Below are positions 9,107 through 18,025 of a DNA stretch of 64,000 bases, one piece after another. The notes below the pieces were generated by a model. The model searched no databases and was not told the origin of the DNA. It was given only the letters and a program-made list of their open reading frames with translations. Within the stretch, counting starts at the first letter, position 1. Each line of letters opens with the position of its first letter. A program made the translations under genes and the position numbers. The stretch is from assembly GCA_035438985.1 (NCBI GenBank), contig DAORJK010000002.1, forward strand, positions 124,001 to 188,000, written 5' to 3'. This stretch comes from UBA4408 sp002389785 (GTDB lineage Bacteria; Bacteroidota; Bacteroidia; UBA4408).

Positions 9107-9931
9107 ATGAATGAACTTGTCCTCACGCAAATAAATATATATCCGGTAAAATCACTGGGAGGCATTTCACTTACCACAGCAGTAGCAGCTGCAAGGGGCC
9201 TGCAATACGATAGACGCTGGTTGATTGTAGACAGCAATAATAATTTTCTTACACAACGCGAATTTCCATTGATGGCTTTAATAGGAACACGTTTGGAGGA
9301 AAATGATTTTGTATTATTTCAAAAGCATGCACCGGAAGAGCTTATACGAGTACCCTTGTCCATTCAGGATGGTACAGCCTTGCAAGTGCGTGTGTGGGAA
9401 GATGTTTGCACAGCCCTTCATTGGTCGGAGGCAGCTGATAAATGGTTGAGCGATTTTTTAAAAACTTCGTGCAAGTTGGTATACATGCCCGATAGCACCA
9501 ATCGATACGTAGATAAAGCTTATGCTCACAATAATGAAATTGTGAATTTTGCGGATGGATATCCGTTTTTAATTATTGGAGAAGCATCGCTCAATGAATT
9601 GAACCAACGCTTGGAACTACCCGTGCCAATGAACCGCTTTCGACCTAATTTTGTATTTAAAGGTGGTGAAGCAAATTGTGAGGATACATGGTCCAAGTTT
9701 AGAATTGGCGAGGTGCACTTTTCAGGTGTAAAACCATGCGGCAGATGTCCCATCACTACCATCGATCAAGACTTGGCTGTAAAATCGAAGGAACCATTAA
9801 AAACATTGAGTGCTTATAGAAGTAAAAACAACAAGGTACTTTTTGGTCAAAATTTACTTGCCTTGTCTGAAGGTAAAATTTCCTTAGGTGATAAGTTAAT
9901 AATTGAAAAATTTAGTTCCGATTATGAATGA
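9107..9931 (+). CDS. MOSC domain protein (YcbX/mARC-like)
   Basis: A 274-residue protein. The N-terminal MOSC beta-barrel domain begins with the typical Tyr-Pro-Val-Lys-Ser-Leu-Gly-Gly, followed by Tyr-Asp-Arg-Arg-Trp-Leu-Ile. The C-terminal MOSC domain has Asn-Arg-Phe-Arg-Pro-Asn and Lys-Pro-Cys-Gly-Arg-Cys-Pro. In YcbX and mARC proteins the conserved Cys of that motif binds the molybdenum cofactor, and the enzymes reduce N-hydroxylated compounds. The ATG at 9107 is preferred to the TTG at 9098, which lies in the promoter box. Its stop overlaps the next start by 8 bp, and it is divergent from the xdhA-like gene. Confidence 0.88.
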   Translation: MNELVLTQINIYPVKSLGGISLTTAVAAARGLQYDRRWLIVDSNNNFLTQREFPLMALIGTRLEENDFVLFQKHAPEELIRVPLSIQDGTALQVRVWEDVCTALHWSEAADKWLSDFLKTSCKLVYMPDSTNRYVDKAYAHNNEIVNFADGYPFLIIGEASLNELNQRLELPVPMNRFRPNFVFKGGEANCEDTWSKFRIGEVHFSGVKPCGRCPITTIDQDLAVKSKEPLKTLSAYRSKNNKVLFGQNLLALSEGKISLGDKLIIEKFSSDYE

Positions 9932-10952
9932 AGGAAAAGCAACCATAATAATGCGTTTAACAGCACTATGGGCCTTTAGTGAAGCATTTTTAGGTGGTAT
10001 ATTGCATGCTTTTCACTTGCCTTTTACTGGATTAATATTATCGTCAATTGCTGTTTTGTGTATAGTTTGTATCGCTTTGCAAGGATATACCAAGGGTCAA
10101 ATTCTAAAGGCTACGTTATTGGTTTTATTAATCAAAGCGATGATTAGTCCGCATACTCCGGTGAGCGCATATTTCGCAGTGTTGTTGCAAGGAGCTTTTT
10201 GTGAACTGATTTTTTTATTGGGAACTCCTTTTGTGCTTTCTTGTTTTGTAGTAGCAATAGCAGCTTTAATGCAATCGGCATTTCAAAAATTGATTATTCT
10301 AACCTTGCTGTTTGGTGTTGATTTTTGGTCGGCAATGGATGAATTTTTAAACAGCATAGCCAAGCAATTTGGAATTGGCACTATTGAATATACCAATTAC
10401 TTGGTGATGATGTATTTGTTGCTACATTTTTTGGTTGGAATTGTTGTGGGAAGTATCGCTGTTCGATTACCTAAAACCCTAGTTTCATCTACAAAGGAAT
10501 TTGAGCAACATCCGATAACTGTTCCGGATAATTTAGAAACTGAAATGTTGTACACTGCCAATAATAAACGCAAAAATCGTTTCAAATATTGGATAGCTGG
10601 AATACTCCTAATTTGGCTTGCATTCGATATCTACAGCGAAGGCACGTTGAGTGCAATGATTCATAGTAAGGCACTAAAATTAATAGTACGAGCGAGCATC
10701 TTTATTATAGTTTGGTACTTTTTTTTGTCACCCTTACTCTATATTTTGTTTCAAAAGTGGTTGGCAAAACAACGAAGTAAGTTTTCACTCGAAATAAATG
10801 TATTGTTAAAACTACTTCCCGAAATTAAATACATAACTGCTCAATGTTGGGTCAATACCTCGGATTTAAAGGGAATGAAAAGGATATTCAAATTTATACG
10901 TTATACATTTTTTGTAATGCTTCATAAGGAAAATGCAAATACACCTGCTTAG
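9924..10952 (+). CDS. Integral membrane protein, possible transporter component
   Basis: A 342-residue protein starting at an ATG that overlaps the MOSC stop by 8 bp. The first about 180 residues contain five or six membrane segments rich in Ala, Leu, Phe and Gly (Phe-Leu-Gly-Gly-Ile-Leu-His, then Thr-Pro-Val-Ser-Ala-Tyr), an arrangement reminiscent of substrate-binding S-components of vitamin or metal uptake systems. A soluble linker and two more segments follow at about 225-290. I cannot name the family. The overlaps on both sides imply translational coupling with the MOSC protein and the NTPase. A role in cofactor or metal uptake is inference. Confidence 0.65.
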   Translation: MNEGKATIIMRLTALWAFSEAFLGGILHAFHLPFTGLILSSIAVLCIVCIALQGYTKGQILKATLLVLLIKAMISPHTPVSAYFAVLLQGAFCELIFLLGTPFVLSCFVVAIAALMQSAFQKLIILTLLFGVDFWSAMDEFLNSIAKQFGIGTIEYTNYLVMMYLLLHFLVGIVVGSIAVRLPKTLVSSTKEFEQHPITVPDNLETEMLYTANNKRKNRFKYWIAGILLIWLAFDIYSEGTLSAMIHSKALKLIVRASIFIIVWYFFLSPLLYILFQKWLAKQRSKFSLEINVLLKLLPEIKYITAQCWVNTSDLKGMKRIFKFIRYTFFVMLHKENANTPA

Positions 10953-11403
10953 CCAAGCTATTCAAACTGGTAAAACAACTTCGTTAATGCAGTATGTGCA
11001 AACGCATTCAAATTGTAGTGGTATTCTCACTCCTGTAATCGGAAATCAACGTTTTTTTTACTCAATAGCGAGTGGCGAAAGTAAATTAATGGAAGCTGAA
11101 TCCTCAGAAAAAAATTGTTTACAAATTGGGAGGTATAATTTTTCAAAGACGGCTTTTGAATGGGCAATTGCTCAGTGTGAAAATGCATTGAAAAAACCAC
11201 AGGAGCTTTTTATAATAGATGAAATCGGTCCACTTGAATTGCGCAACGAAGGATTCTATAATTTACTTACAGAAGTATTGGCAAATAAATATGCAATTGA
11301 AAAATTAGTGTTGGTAGTTCGAACAAGTGCGGTTGATTTGGTGTTGCAGCATTTTAACATTGACCCTTCACAAGTGCTGCGTTGGAAAAATACTCAACCC
11401 TAG
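10933..11403 (+). CDS. THEP1-like nucleoside-triphosphatase
   Basis: A 156-residue P-loop protein overlapping the preceding gene by 20 bp. The Walker A region is Gln-Thr-Gly-Lys-Thr-Thr at residues 11-16; the usual first Gly of the loop is Gln8. The Walker B region is Leu-Phe-Ile-Ile-Asp-Glu-Ile-Gly-Pro-Leu-Glu-Leu, the signature of the THEP1/DUF265 nucleotide-phosphatase family. THEP1 proteins hydrolyse NTPs in vitro and have no settled physiological role. Coupling to a membrane protein and a MOSC protein suggests a dedicated energising or cofactor-handling ATPase, but that is inference. Confidence 0.75.
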   Translation: MQIHLLSQAIQTGKTTSLMQYVQTHSNCSGILTPVIGNQRFFYSIASGESKLMEAESSEKNCLQIGRYNFSKTAFEWAIAQCENALKKPQELFIIDEIGPLELRNEGFYNLLTEVLANKYAIEKLVLVVRTSAVDLVLQHFNIDPSQVLRWKNTQP

Positions 11404-11583
11404 TATTTTTTAACTATTGGTTTTGAAATGAAGTTTTAAAAGCCCTGGCGTTGATGAAAGTAAATTTTAAATACACTTTGATCCTTTAAATGAATTGAGT
11501 CCCAATGAAACAAACGTGTAAAGATTTTTTGAATTACTTCGAATCTTAAACTTATTTATGTTATTTGCATAAAGAACCAGCTT
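11404..11583. other. Intergenic spacer before the APC permease
   Basis: 180 bp of AT-rich sequence with stops in all frames. It presumably holds the permease promoter. No exact TAnnTTTG was found; the nearest is TACACTTTG around 11475, one base too long between TA and TTTG. Nothing else recognised. Confidence 0.4.
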
Positions 11584-12927
11584 ATGTCGACACAACTTAA
11601 ACGCTCACTTGGACTCACCGAAGCCACTGCCATCAACATGATTGACATGGTGGGAATTGGTCCATTTGTGACCATGCCATTTATTATTGGTGCTATGAAC
11701 GGGCCGATGTGTTTACTTGCTTGGTGTTTGGGAGCATTGTTGTCGTTTGCTGATGGATTTGTATGGGCCGAATTAGGCGCAAAATGGCCGGAAGCTGGTG
11801 GGAGTTATCAGTTTTTAAAAAAAATATTTGGTGAAAAAAAGTGGGGAAATTTATTTTCATTTCTCTATATCTGGCAAACAAGCATTCAGGCTCCTTTAGT
11901 AATTGCAAGTGGCGCGATTGGTTTTGCGCAGTATTTCTCTTACCTCATACCATTGGATGTATGGCAACAAAAGGCAGTTTCAGGGGCATTGGTAGTTATT
12001 ATCACTTTTATGCTTTACCGCAATATAACTACGGTTGGCAAAATTTCGGTTCTCTTGTGGAGTGGTTTGTTGCTAACATTTGCTTGGTTGATTTTTAGTG
12101 GACTAAGTAATTTTAATGCAACTCAGGCATTTGATTTTAGTAGCGGTTATGATATTGGTTCATCCTTATTTTTTGCGGGTTTAGGACAAGCGAGCATTAA
12201 AACCGTGTACAGTTATCTAGGATACTACAACGTGTGTCATTTAGGTGCTGAAATAAAATCGCCTGAAAAAAATATCCCTCGAAGTATTTTTATATCAGTC
12301 GCCGGAATCGCGCTTCTTTATCTACTCATGCAAATTGCGGTGTTAGGTGTATTACCTTGGCAAGAGGCTAAAGATTCTCCATTTATTGTCAGTTCATTTT
12401 TTGAGAAATTGTATGGTCCTGCTACAGCAAAATTTGCAACGGTATTGATTTTATGGATTGCACTTGCTTCCTTGTTTGCGGTAATGCTTGGATATTCAAG
12501 AGTCCCATACGCAGCAGCAGTAGATGGAAATTATTTTAAGCTCTTTGCAAAGGTTCATCCAACCAAAAATTTTCCGCATGTTTCATTGCTGATATTAGGC
12601 GCAGTTGCATTTATGTTTAGTTTGTTATTTAAACTCAAAGAAGTAATTACAGCTATAATAGTAATGCGTATACTCATACAATTTGTGAGTCAGTCAATCG
12701 GAGTTATTTTATTGCGTAGAAAAAAAATTGAAATGCCATTTAAAATGTGGCTTTTTCCCTTGCCTGCATTAGTTGGTATTTCAGTTTGGATGTTTATTTT
12801 TTTCTCAAGCGAATGGATGTATATTTTAGGAGCGCTAGGAGTAATTGTTTCGGGTATTTTATTGTTTTTACTTTTCGCTAAAAACCGGCAAGCATGGCCA
12901 TTTCAAACGATCAACGAAAAAATATAG
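11584..12927 (+). CDS. APC-family amino acid permease
   Basis: A 447-residue inner-membrane protein with about 12 hydrophobic segments. The N-terminal Asp-Met-Val-Gly-Ile-Gly-Pro-Phe segment (about 21-28) corresponds to the unwound substrate-binding helix 1 of the APC superfamily. The helix 6 region carries Gly-Leu-Gly-Gln-Ala-Ser ... Tyr-Leu-Gly-Tyr-Tyr-Asn. The conserved loop Gly-Ala-Glu-Ile-Lys-Ser-Pro-Glu-Lys-Asn-Ile-Pro follows. Family members exchange or symport amino acids and polyamines; the substrate cannot be told from sequence. It appears to be a single-gene unit converging on the next gene. Confidence 0.88.
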   Translation: MSTQLKRSLGLTEATAINMIDMVGIGPFVTMPFIIGAMNGPMCLLAWCLGALLSFADGFVWAELGAKWPEAGGSYQFLKKIFGEKKWGNLFSFLYIWQTSIQAPLVIASGAIGFAQYFSYLIPLDVWQQKAVSGALVVIITFMLYRNITTVGKISVLLWSGLLLTFAWLIFSGLSNFNATQAFDFSSGYDIGSSLFFAGLGQASIKTVYSYLGYYNVCHLGAEIKSPEKNIPRSIFISVAGIALLYLLMQIAVLGVLPWQEAKDSPFIVSSFFEKLYGPATAKFATVLILWIALASLFAVMLGYSRVPYAAAVDGNYFKLFAKVHPTKNFPHVSLLILGAVAFMFSLLFKLKEVITAIIVMRILIQFVSQSIGVILLRRKKIEMPFKMWLFPLPALVGISVWMFIFFSSEWMYILGALGVIVSGILLFLLFAKNRQAWPFQTINEKI

Positions 12928-12996
12928 TTCAGTAAAATAAGATACTTATTCCTTTGCTCAACACATGCGTGAGTCGGCTTAGTTTAATCTTAAAAA

Positions 12997-13470
12997 TTAA
13001 ACCAATAATTTTGAATGCCAGCTTTTTTTTAAGGGTGTTTCCCAATTATTTTCAAACTCTGCTTTAGTGCCAACCAGATTATTAAATACAATGGTGTCTT
13101 GATGTACTTCTCCTTGTTCAATTTTTTTCTCAAACTCAGAAAGTTGACACGTCAGAACTTCTGAATTTACTTTATAAGCAACCAACATTCGATTCATTAA
13201 ACTTACATTAAATTCAAGTTCGAGTTGCTGAAAAAAGCGCAGCGATTTATCAATACCACAGCCGCTGGCATCTGCTTGAGTTTCATCAACCATTAATACT
13301 AAAAATCGATTGTAATAACTACCTATACTTGCTTTCAATAATTTTCCATGTGCTGTCCATTCCGAAATAAAAGTAGTTGCCTTATCTAGTATCAATTTAT
13401 TTTCAGCTTCTGTAAAAGCTCTATTTGATTGATAAATCCAAACCTTAGATTCAGGCGAAAAGTTATTCAT
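12997..13470 (-). CDS. Conserved Bacteroidota protein, unknown function
   Basis: A 157-residue soluble protein without signal peptide. It opens with Phe-Ser-Pro-Glu-Ser-Lys-Val-Trp-Ile-Tyr-Gln-Ser-Asn-Arg and has a central Lys-Ala-Ser-Ile-Gly-Ser-Tyr-Tyr-Asn-Arg-Phe followed by Asp-Ala-Ser-Gly-Cys-Gly-Ile-Asp. Proteins with this start occur widely in Bacteroidota and are often labelled 'ABC transporter ATPase', but no Walker A, signature or Walker B motif is present, so that label is unjustified. The conserved Cys in the Ser-Gly-Cys-Gly segment may matter. It is last in a run of five minus-strand genes, 26 bp after the cyclophilin gene. Confidence 0.75.
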   Translation of the reverse strand: MNNFSPESKVWIYQSNRAFTEAENKLILDKATTFISEWTAHGKLLKASIGSYYNRFLVLMVDETQADASGCGIDKSLRFFQQLELEFNVSLMNRMLVAYKVNSEVLTCQLSEFEKKIEQGEVHQDTIVFNNLVGTKAEFENNWETPLKKSWHSKLLV

Positions 13471-13496
13471 ACAAGCAAAAAATTAGGTAATTAAAT

Positions 13497-14933
13497 TTAG
13501 TGAATTTCAAGTAATCGTGAATGATTTTCATTTTTAAAAGAAACATGCAAAGTATAGATTCCTGCTGATAGATTTTTCAATGGAATTGTATAATTCTTCT
13601 TTTGTTTTTCAACCTGTAAATATTGGGTTAAAACATTTTTACCATTTTCATCAAGTAAATTTAATTGAGCCATACCGGCACTTGCAACCTCCAGTTCAAG
13701 GGTAATTTCATTTTGGGCAGGATTAGGAAATAGCTTGCTTATTTTAAACGAAGTCGGTTTAGAATCTAATTGTGGAATACCTACACTGATTCCGGTGGTG
13801 AATGAGTTTACTTGAGAAGAAAGTCCCTGAACAGCACCTTGATTACCTCTTACGCGCCAATAATAGGTTGTGTTTGGCTGCAATCCACTAGCTTGGAAAC
13901 TGGTATCGGTAATGCCGCTCTGAAAAAACACCATGGCACCTGCACTAAAACTAGTATTGCTGCAAACCTGCAATAAATAGCTGGTAGCTCCCGGTACTGA
14001 AGTCCATTTGCACACAGGTGTAAGTGCAATTCCGGTATCAAGATTGGCCGGATAAATTAATTGAGGAGCAGCTTTGGTAGTAAATGAGCGATAATTTGAA
14101 TAGCTGCTTTCGTGTCCACCATTGTTGGCTTTTACGCGCCAGTAATAGGTCGTATTTCCTAACACGTTAGGCATTGTAGTAGAATTTATGCCAACATTAC
14201 GGAGGTAATTGATAATTGAAAAAAGAGAATCGGTGCTAAATTCAATGGTGTACAACACGGCACCGTTAATGGCAGTCCATTGAAAATTCTGGCTATTACC
14301 GGCATTTAACAAATTATTGGCAGGAGAGGTCAAAGTAGGTGTTGCCGGAATGGTATCGTTAAATCCAATTTTACTTACAAACATTTCAATCTTTTGCAAT
14401 GGTACGTCGTTCACATCACGGGGTTGACTTACAATTGTATCAACAACTGCCATTCCCTCTGTTACTTTTCCATATACCGTGTATTGTCCATCCAAAAACG
14501 TTGCAGGAGCCACGCAAATGTAAAACTGTGAGGTTGCGCTATTAATATTTGCATCGCGTGCAGCACCCACAATTCCCCGTAAGTGACGCACCGCACTAAA
14601 TTCGGCATTCACAGTTGGTTGGTTTATGTTGCCTTGTCCCCAAGTTGAAATGGGTCCATGTATACTATTGGGGTCGCCTCCCTGAATAACAAAACCGGGA
14701 ACCACACGATGAAATGCTGTGCTATCGAAAGCAAGTGCAGTTGTTAGACTATCGAAATTACGCACATGATTGGGAGCTATCAAAGGAAAAAGTTCCATTT
14801 TGAAAGTGCCTAAATAGGTGCCTGCCCGATGAGTAATAATTTGGTAAATGGGTTTATCAATTCCTTGAGCAAACAAGGTGTTGCAAAGAAGCAACAGAGA
14901 TAATAAGCTACTGGCAATTATTTTTTTTAGCAT
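13497..14933 (-). CDS. Secreted cyclophilin-type peptidyl-prolyl isomerase with T9SS sorting domain
   Basis: A 478-residue protein. A signal peptide (residues 1-22, Leu-Phe-Ala-Gln) is followed by a cyclophilin domain at about 25-195 with Phe-His-Arg-Val-Val-Pro-Gly-Phe-Val-Ile-Gln-Gly-Gly-Asp-Pro and Ser-Gln-Phe-Tyr-Ile-Cys. The catalytic Arg of cyclophilins sits in the Phe-His-Arg motif and is intact. Two fibronectin-III-like repeats (about 200-290 and 290-380) each end in Thr-Thr-Tyr-Tyr-Trp-Arg-Val-(Lys/Arg). The C-terminal 80 residues are a type A T9SS sorting domain. It is thus predicted to act outside the outer membrane. It lies 22 bp downstream of an M28 peptidase gene. Confidence 0.9.
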   Translation of the reverse strand: MLKKIIASSLLSLLLLCNTLFAQGIDKPIYQIITHRAGTYLGTFKMELFPLIAPNHVRNFDSLTTALAFDSTAFHRVVPGFVIQGGDPNSIHGPISTWGQGNINQPTVNAEFSAVRHLRGIVGAARDANINSATSQFYICVAPATFLDGQYTVYGKVTEGMAVVDTIVSQPRDVNDVPLQKIEMFVSKIGFNDTIPATPTLTSPANNLLNAGNSQNFQWTAINGAVLYTIEFSTDSLFSIINYLRNVGINSTTMPNVLGNTTYYWRVKANNGGHESSYSNYRSFTTKAAPQLIYPANLDTGIALTPVCKWTSVPGATSYLLQVCSNTSFSAGAMVFFQSGITDTSFQASGLQPNTTYYWRVRGNQGAVQGLSSQVNSFTTGISVGIPQLDSKPTSFKISKLFPNPAQNEITLELEVASAGMAQLNLLDENGKNVLTQYLQVEKQKKNYTIPLKNLSAGIYTLHVSFKNENHSRLLEIH

Positions 14934-14955
14934 CTTGAATATTTATATTCTACTG

Positions 14956-16614
14956 TTATTTTTTATCCACTACAATACGTTCGTTACGATTTGCAATGTC
15001 CCAACCGGTGAAAAAAACCAGTTTGGTTGAGGTTAACAATTTTCCGAAATTAATTTTATCAAAGGTGTCTGTAGCTTTGTGATAATCTTTGTGTGTACCA
15101 TTGAAATAAAAAATAATGGGAACTCCCTTTTTCGCAAAATTATAGTGATCGCTTCGTGTATAATAACTGTTGGGTTCGTTTGCAGCATTGTATTTATAAT
15201 CGAGCTGCATGTTAAGATAAGTATTATTCGCTTTTTCATTAATACCTCGTAGTTCTGAACTCATGCGATCGTCGCCAATTACATATACATAATTCGGTTT
15301 TTTAAGGTGCGCATCGTCTACTCTGCCAATCATGTCGATGTTTAAATCGACCACTGTGTTTGCCATAGGGAACAAAGGGTTTTCGGAATAATATTCTGAA
15401 CCTAATAAGCCTTTTTCTTCACCCGAAAAGCAGATAAACATAAGGGTGCGTCGAGGACCTTTTCCTTTTTTCTTGGCCATTGCAAAAGCTTGTGCAATTT
15501 CCATTATTCCTGTAACTCCCGAGCCGTCATCGTCCGCGCCTGCAAATAAATTACCATCATGAAATCCTAGATGATCGTAATGCGCCGAAAAAACAACAAT
15601 TTCATCTTTTTTATCCGAGCCTTCAATTATCGCAGCAACATTGCTCGTTTGGCGCGTAATAGTTTCTTTTTTGTACACCAATTTTGATTTTAATTTTAAT
15701 TTTTGACTAATTGGAGTTTCACTTTCAATCAACTTGGTTTCAAACGTATCGTAGTTTTTACCACTGTTTTTAAAAAGTTCCTTCACGGCATCCTTTGAAA
15801 TATAAAAGACATTGCAAAATTTTGACTTTTCCGAATCTTTGGTGAAATACATTGGACGCAATTTAATGCGGTGATGTTTTGCCACATCGTCGGCTGCATT
15901 TTCTACCACTACAAACAATGCCCGTACTCCATTTTTAGTGGCAGCCTTTAATTTTGTTTCCCATTCCTCGCTCCAATCAGAAGGATTTTTATTACCACTA
16001 ACTAAATAAGTACTGTCGGTCAATTTAGGTTCACCTTGATGCACCAACACAATTGCACCTTTTACATTGATGTTGGCGTAATCGTTATAATTTGGTGCTT
16101 CAATTCCGTAACCCGCATAAATTATTTTGTCCACGTTAAATGAGTCGTTGTGGTTAAAATTCAGGTAACTGTAAAAATCAGCATAGTGAACTAAATTTTT
16201 TCCACTGATTTCGAGTTTACACTTCACCAAGGTATCTTCATTTACTGTAAATTCCTGGGTGTAGGATTGATTGGGAGCAGCAGGATCAAGCCCATACATT
16301 TTAAATCGTGAAACCAAGTATTTTTCAGCTTCTTTTTGTCCCGGGTAACCGGTTTCGCGACCTGCGCATTTTTCAGAAGTTAATTCATACAACACAGTTT
16401 TTAAATCAAGTGGAGTAATGGTTTTTGAAAATAATAAGGCGGTACTGTCTTTTGGCAAATTCGGAATTTTAGCACGCATCATGCTATCCCAAGCAGCACT
16501 GTAATCTCTTTTTCCCCAGCCTGTAGTATCCATGTATAAAGAATCTCTTTTTTGTGCTTTCACCAAAGTGAATACAAGCATTAAGATGAATGTACCAGTG
16601 ATTTTTTTAATCAT
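14956..16614 (-). CDS. Secreted M28-family metallopeptidase with PA domain
   Basis: A 552-residue protein with a signal peptide (about 1-20). A PA-like insert at about 160-270 contains Gly-Ala-Ile-Val-Leu-Val-His-Gln-Gly-Glu. The M28 zinc-aminopeptidase core follows: Ser-Ala-His-Tyr-Asp-His-Leu-Gly, Ala-Asp-Asp-Asp-Gly-Ser-Gly-Val, Ser-Gly-Glu-Glu-Lys-Gly-Leu-Leu-Gly-Ser and Asp-Met-Ile-Gly-Arg, with a final His in Thr-His-Lys-Asp-Tyr-His. All expected zinc-ligand motifs are present, so it should be active in the periplasm. The family removes N-terminal residues from peptides. There is no C-terminal T9SS domain. It sits 21 bp downstream of the preT-like gene. Confidence 0.9.
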   Translation of the reverse strand: MIKKITGTFILMLVFTLVKAQKRDSLYMDTTGWGKRDYSAAWDSMMRAKIPNLPKDSTALLFSKTITPLDLKTVLYELTSEKCAGRETGYPGQKEAEKYLVSRFKMYGLDPAAPNQSYTQEFTVNEDTLVKCKLEISGKNLVHYADFYSYLNFNHNDSFNVDKIIYAGYGIEAPNYNDYANINVKGAIVLVHQGEPKLTDSTYLVSGNKNPSDWSEEWETKLKAATKNGVRALFVVVENAADDVAKHHRIKLRPMYFTKDSEKSKFCNVFYISKDAVKELFKNSGKNYDTFETKLIESETPISQKLKLKSKLVYKKETITRQTSNVAAIIEGSDKKDEIVVFSAHYDHLGFHDGNLFAGADDDGSGVTGIMEIAQAFAMAKKKGKGPRRTLMFICFSGEEKGLLGSEYYSENPLFPMANTVVDLNIDMIGRVDDAHLKKPNYVYVIGDDRMSSELRGINEKANNTYLNMQLDYKYNAANEPNSYYTRSDHYNFAKKGVPIIFYFNGTHKDYHKATDTFDKINFGKLLTSTKLVFFTGWDIANRNERIVVDKK

Positions 16615-16635
16615 AAATTAAGTGTGAATAATAAA

Positions 16636-17976
16636 TTAGTTAATACCTAAAAATTGCAAAATATTTTTTGCGCCATCTTTTCCTTCCTGAACAGCGTTTA
16701 CCACTTCTTTGCCGCCATTCACGCAATCGCCTCCTGCAAAAACAGAATTAAAGTTGGTAGTGGAATTAGCTGTGATTTTTATTTTGCCATTATCGTTTTC
16801 CAACTCAGCTTTTTTTACAAGTTCAACAAACGGAATTTGACCTGCAGCTTTAATCAACATATCAGTTTCAACAACAATCGTTTCGCCGGTTTCAATAGGA
16901 GTCCTTCTTCCGCTTTTATCGGCTTCTCCAAGTTTCATCTTACTGCAAACGAGTTGTTTAATTTTACCGTTTTCACTAATAATTTCTTTAGGCGCAGCCA
17001 ACCAAATAAAGTTACATCCATCTAATCGTGCTATGTCAAGTTCTTCTTGTGTACAGGGCTTTTCGGCTTCGGTACGACGATATATCATGGTAACTTCACT
17101 GGCTCCTAATCGTTTTGATTGAGTAGCCGCATCAATGGCGGTCATTCCCATTCCTATTACTACCACTTTATCGCCAACAGCTGTTTTTGAATAAGCTTGT
17201 GTACGTAAGTTATAAATAAAGGAAATAGCATCCACTACACCTTCTGAATCTTCTCCGGGAATTCCCAATTCGCGGGCAACTCCAACTCCGATTCCTAAAA
17301 AAACAGCATCGTAGTTCTTTTGCAAATCAGCTAATTGTATGTCTTTTCCTAACTCACAATTGTACTTGATAGTTATTCCACCAATACTGGTTATATAGTT
17401 CAACTCGGCTTCGCAAAATTCGGGTGTTACTTTATATGCTGCAACACCGTAGGTCATGAGTCCTCCTCCTTTACTTTCTTTCTCATAAATGGTAACATCA
17501 ACCCCTTTTAACGATAGAGCATGCGCACAAGCTAATCCGGCAGGACCGGCGCCTACCACTGCAACTTTTTTACCTACAGCAGCACTGCGCTGATAAAGTT
17601 TCCAGTTTTTTTCGATTGCTTTTTCTGTAGAATAACGTTGCAATTTTGCAATATGTATGGGTGTTTCATGTAACAAATTGTAAACACATGCTCCTTCACA
17701 TAATTTTTCAACCGGACATACTTTTGAACAAGCACCTCCCATGATGTTTGAATCGAAAATGGTTTTAGCAGAACCTTTGATATTTTCAGTTGTAATTTGT
17801 TTAATAAACTGAGGAACATCAATACTCGTTGGACATGATTTAGTGCAAGGAGCATCGTAACAAAATAAACACCGATTGGCTTCTAGCAAGGCGCCTTCAT
17901 CGGTTTCAAATGCCGGATGTACATCAGAAAAATTTTTGGCATATTCTTCCTTGCTTAATCTGTTTGCTTTAATCAT
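16636..17976 (-). CDS. preT: PreT-like NAD(P)H-dependent dihydropyrimidine dehydrogenase / GltD-like subunit
   Basis: A 446-residue flavoprotein. The N-terminal Fe-S domain has Cys-Leu-Phe-Cys-Tyr-Asp-Ala-Pro-Cys ... Ser-Cys-Pro-Thr and a second set Gly-Gly-Ala-Cys ... Cys-Pro-Val-Glu-Lys-Leu-Cys-Glu-Gly-Ala-Cys. Two nucleotide-binding folds follow: Gly-Ala-Gly-Pro-Ala-Gly-Leu-Ala-Cys-Ala near residue 142 for FAD, and Gly-Met-Gly-Met-Thr-Ala-Ile-Asp near residue 275 for NAD(P). PreT works with the FMN subunit PreA in reductive pyrimidine catabolism. GltD of glutamate synthase is close in sequence, but the neighbouring beta-ureidopropionase-like gene favours PreT. preA is not in the window. 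Confidence 0.8.
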   Translation of the reverse strand: MIKANRLSKEEYAKNFSDVHPAFETDEGALLEANRCLFCYDAPCTKSCPTSIDVPQFIKQITTENIKGSAKTIFDSNIMGGACSKVCPVEKLCEGACVYNLLHETPIHIAKLQRYSTEKAIEKNWKLYQRSAAVGKKVAVVGAGPAGLACAHALSLKGVDVTIYEKESKGGGLMTYGVAAYKVTPEFCEAELNYITSIGGITIKYNCELGKDIQLADLQKNYDAVFLGIGVGVARELGIPGEDSEGVVDAISFIYNLRTQAYSKTAVGDKVVVIGMGMTAIDAATQSKRLGASEVTMIYRRTEAEKPCTQEELDIARLDGCNFIWLAAPKEIISENGKIKQLVCSKMKLGEADKSGRRTPIETGETIVVETDMLIKAAGQIPFVELVKKAELENDNGKIKITANSTTNFNSVFAGGDCVNGGKEVVNAVQEGKDGAKNILQFLGIN

Positions 17977-18025
17977 TTGCGTTCTATCTTATGTTGAATA
18001 TTTAAATGGAAAAACTAAAGGCATA

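Noticed and set aside
12997..13470. Common label 'ABC transporter ATPase' for this conserved protein
   Set aside because: No Walker A, ABC signature or Walker B motif can be found in its 157 residues.
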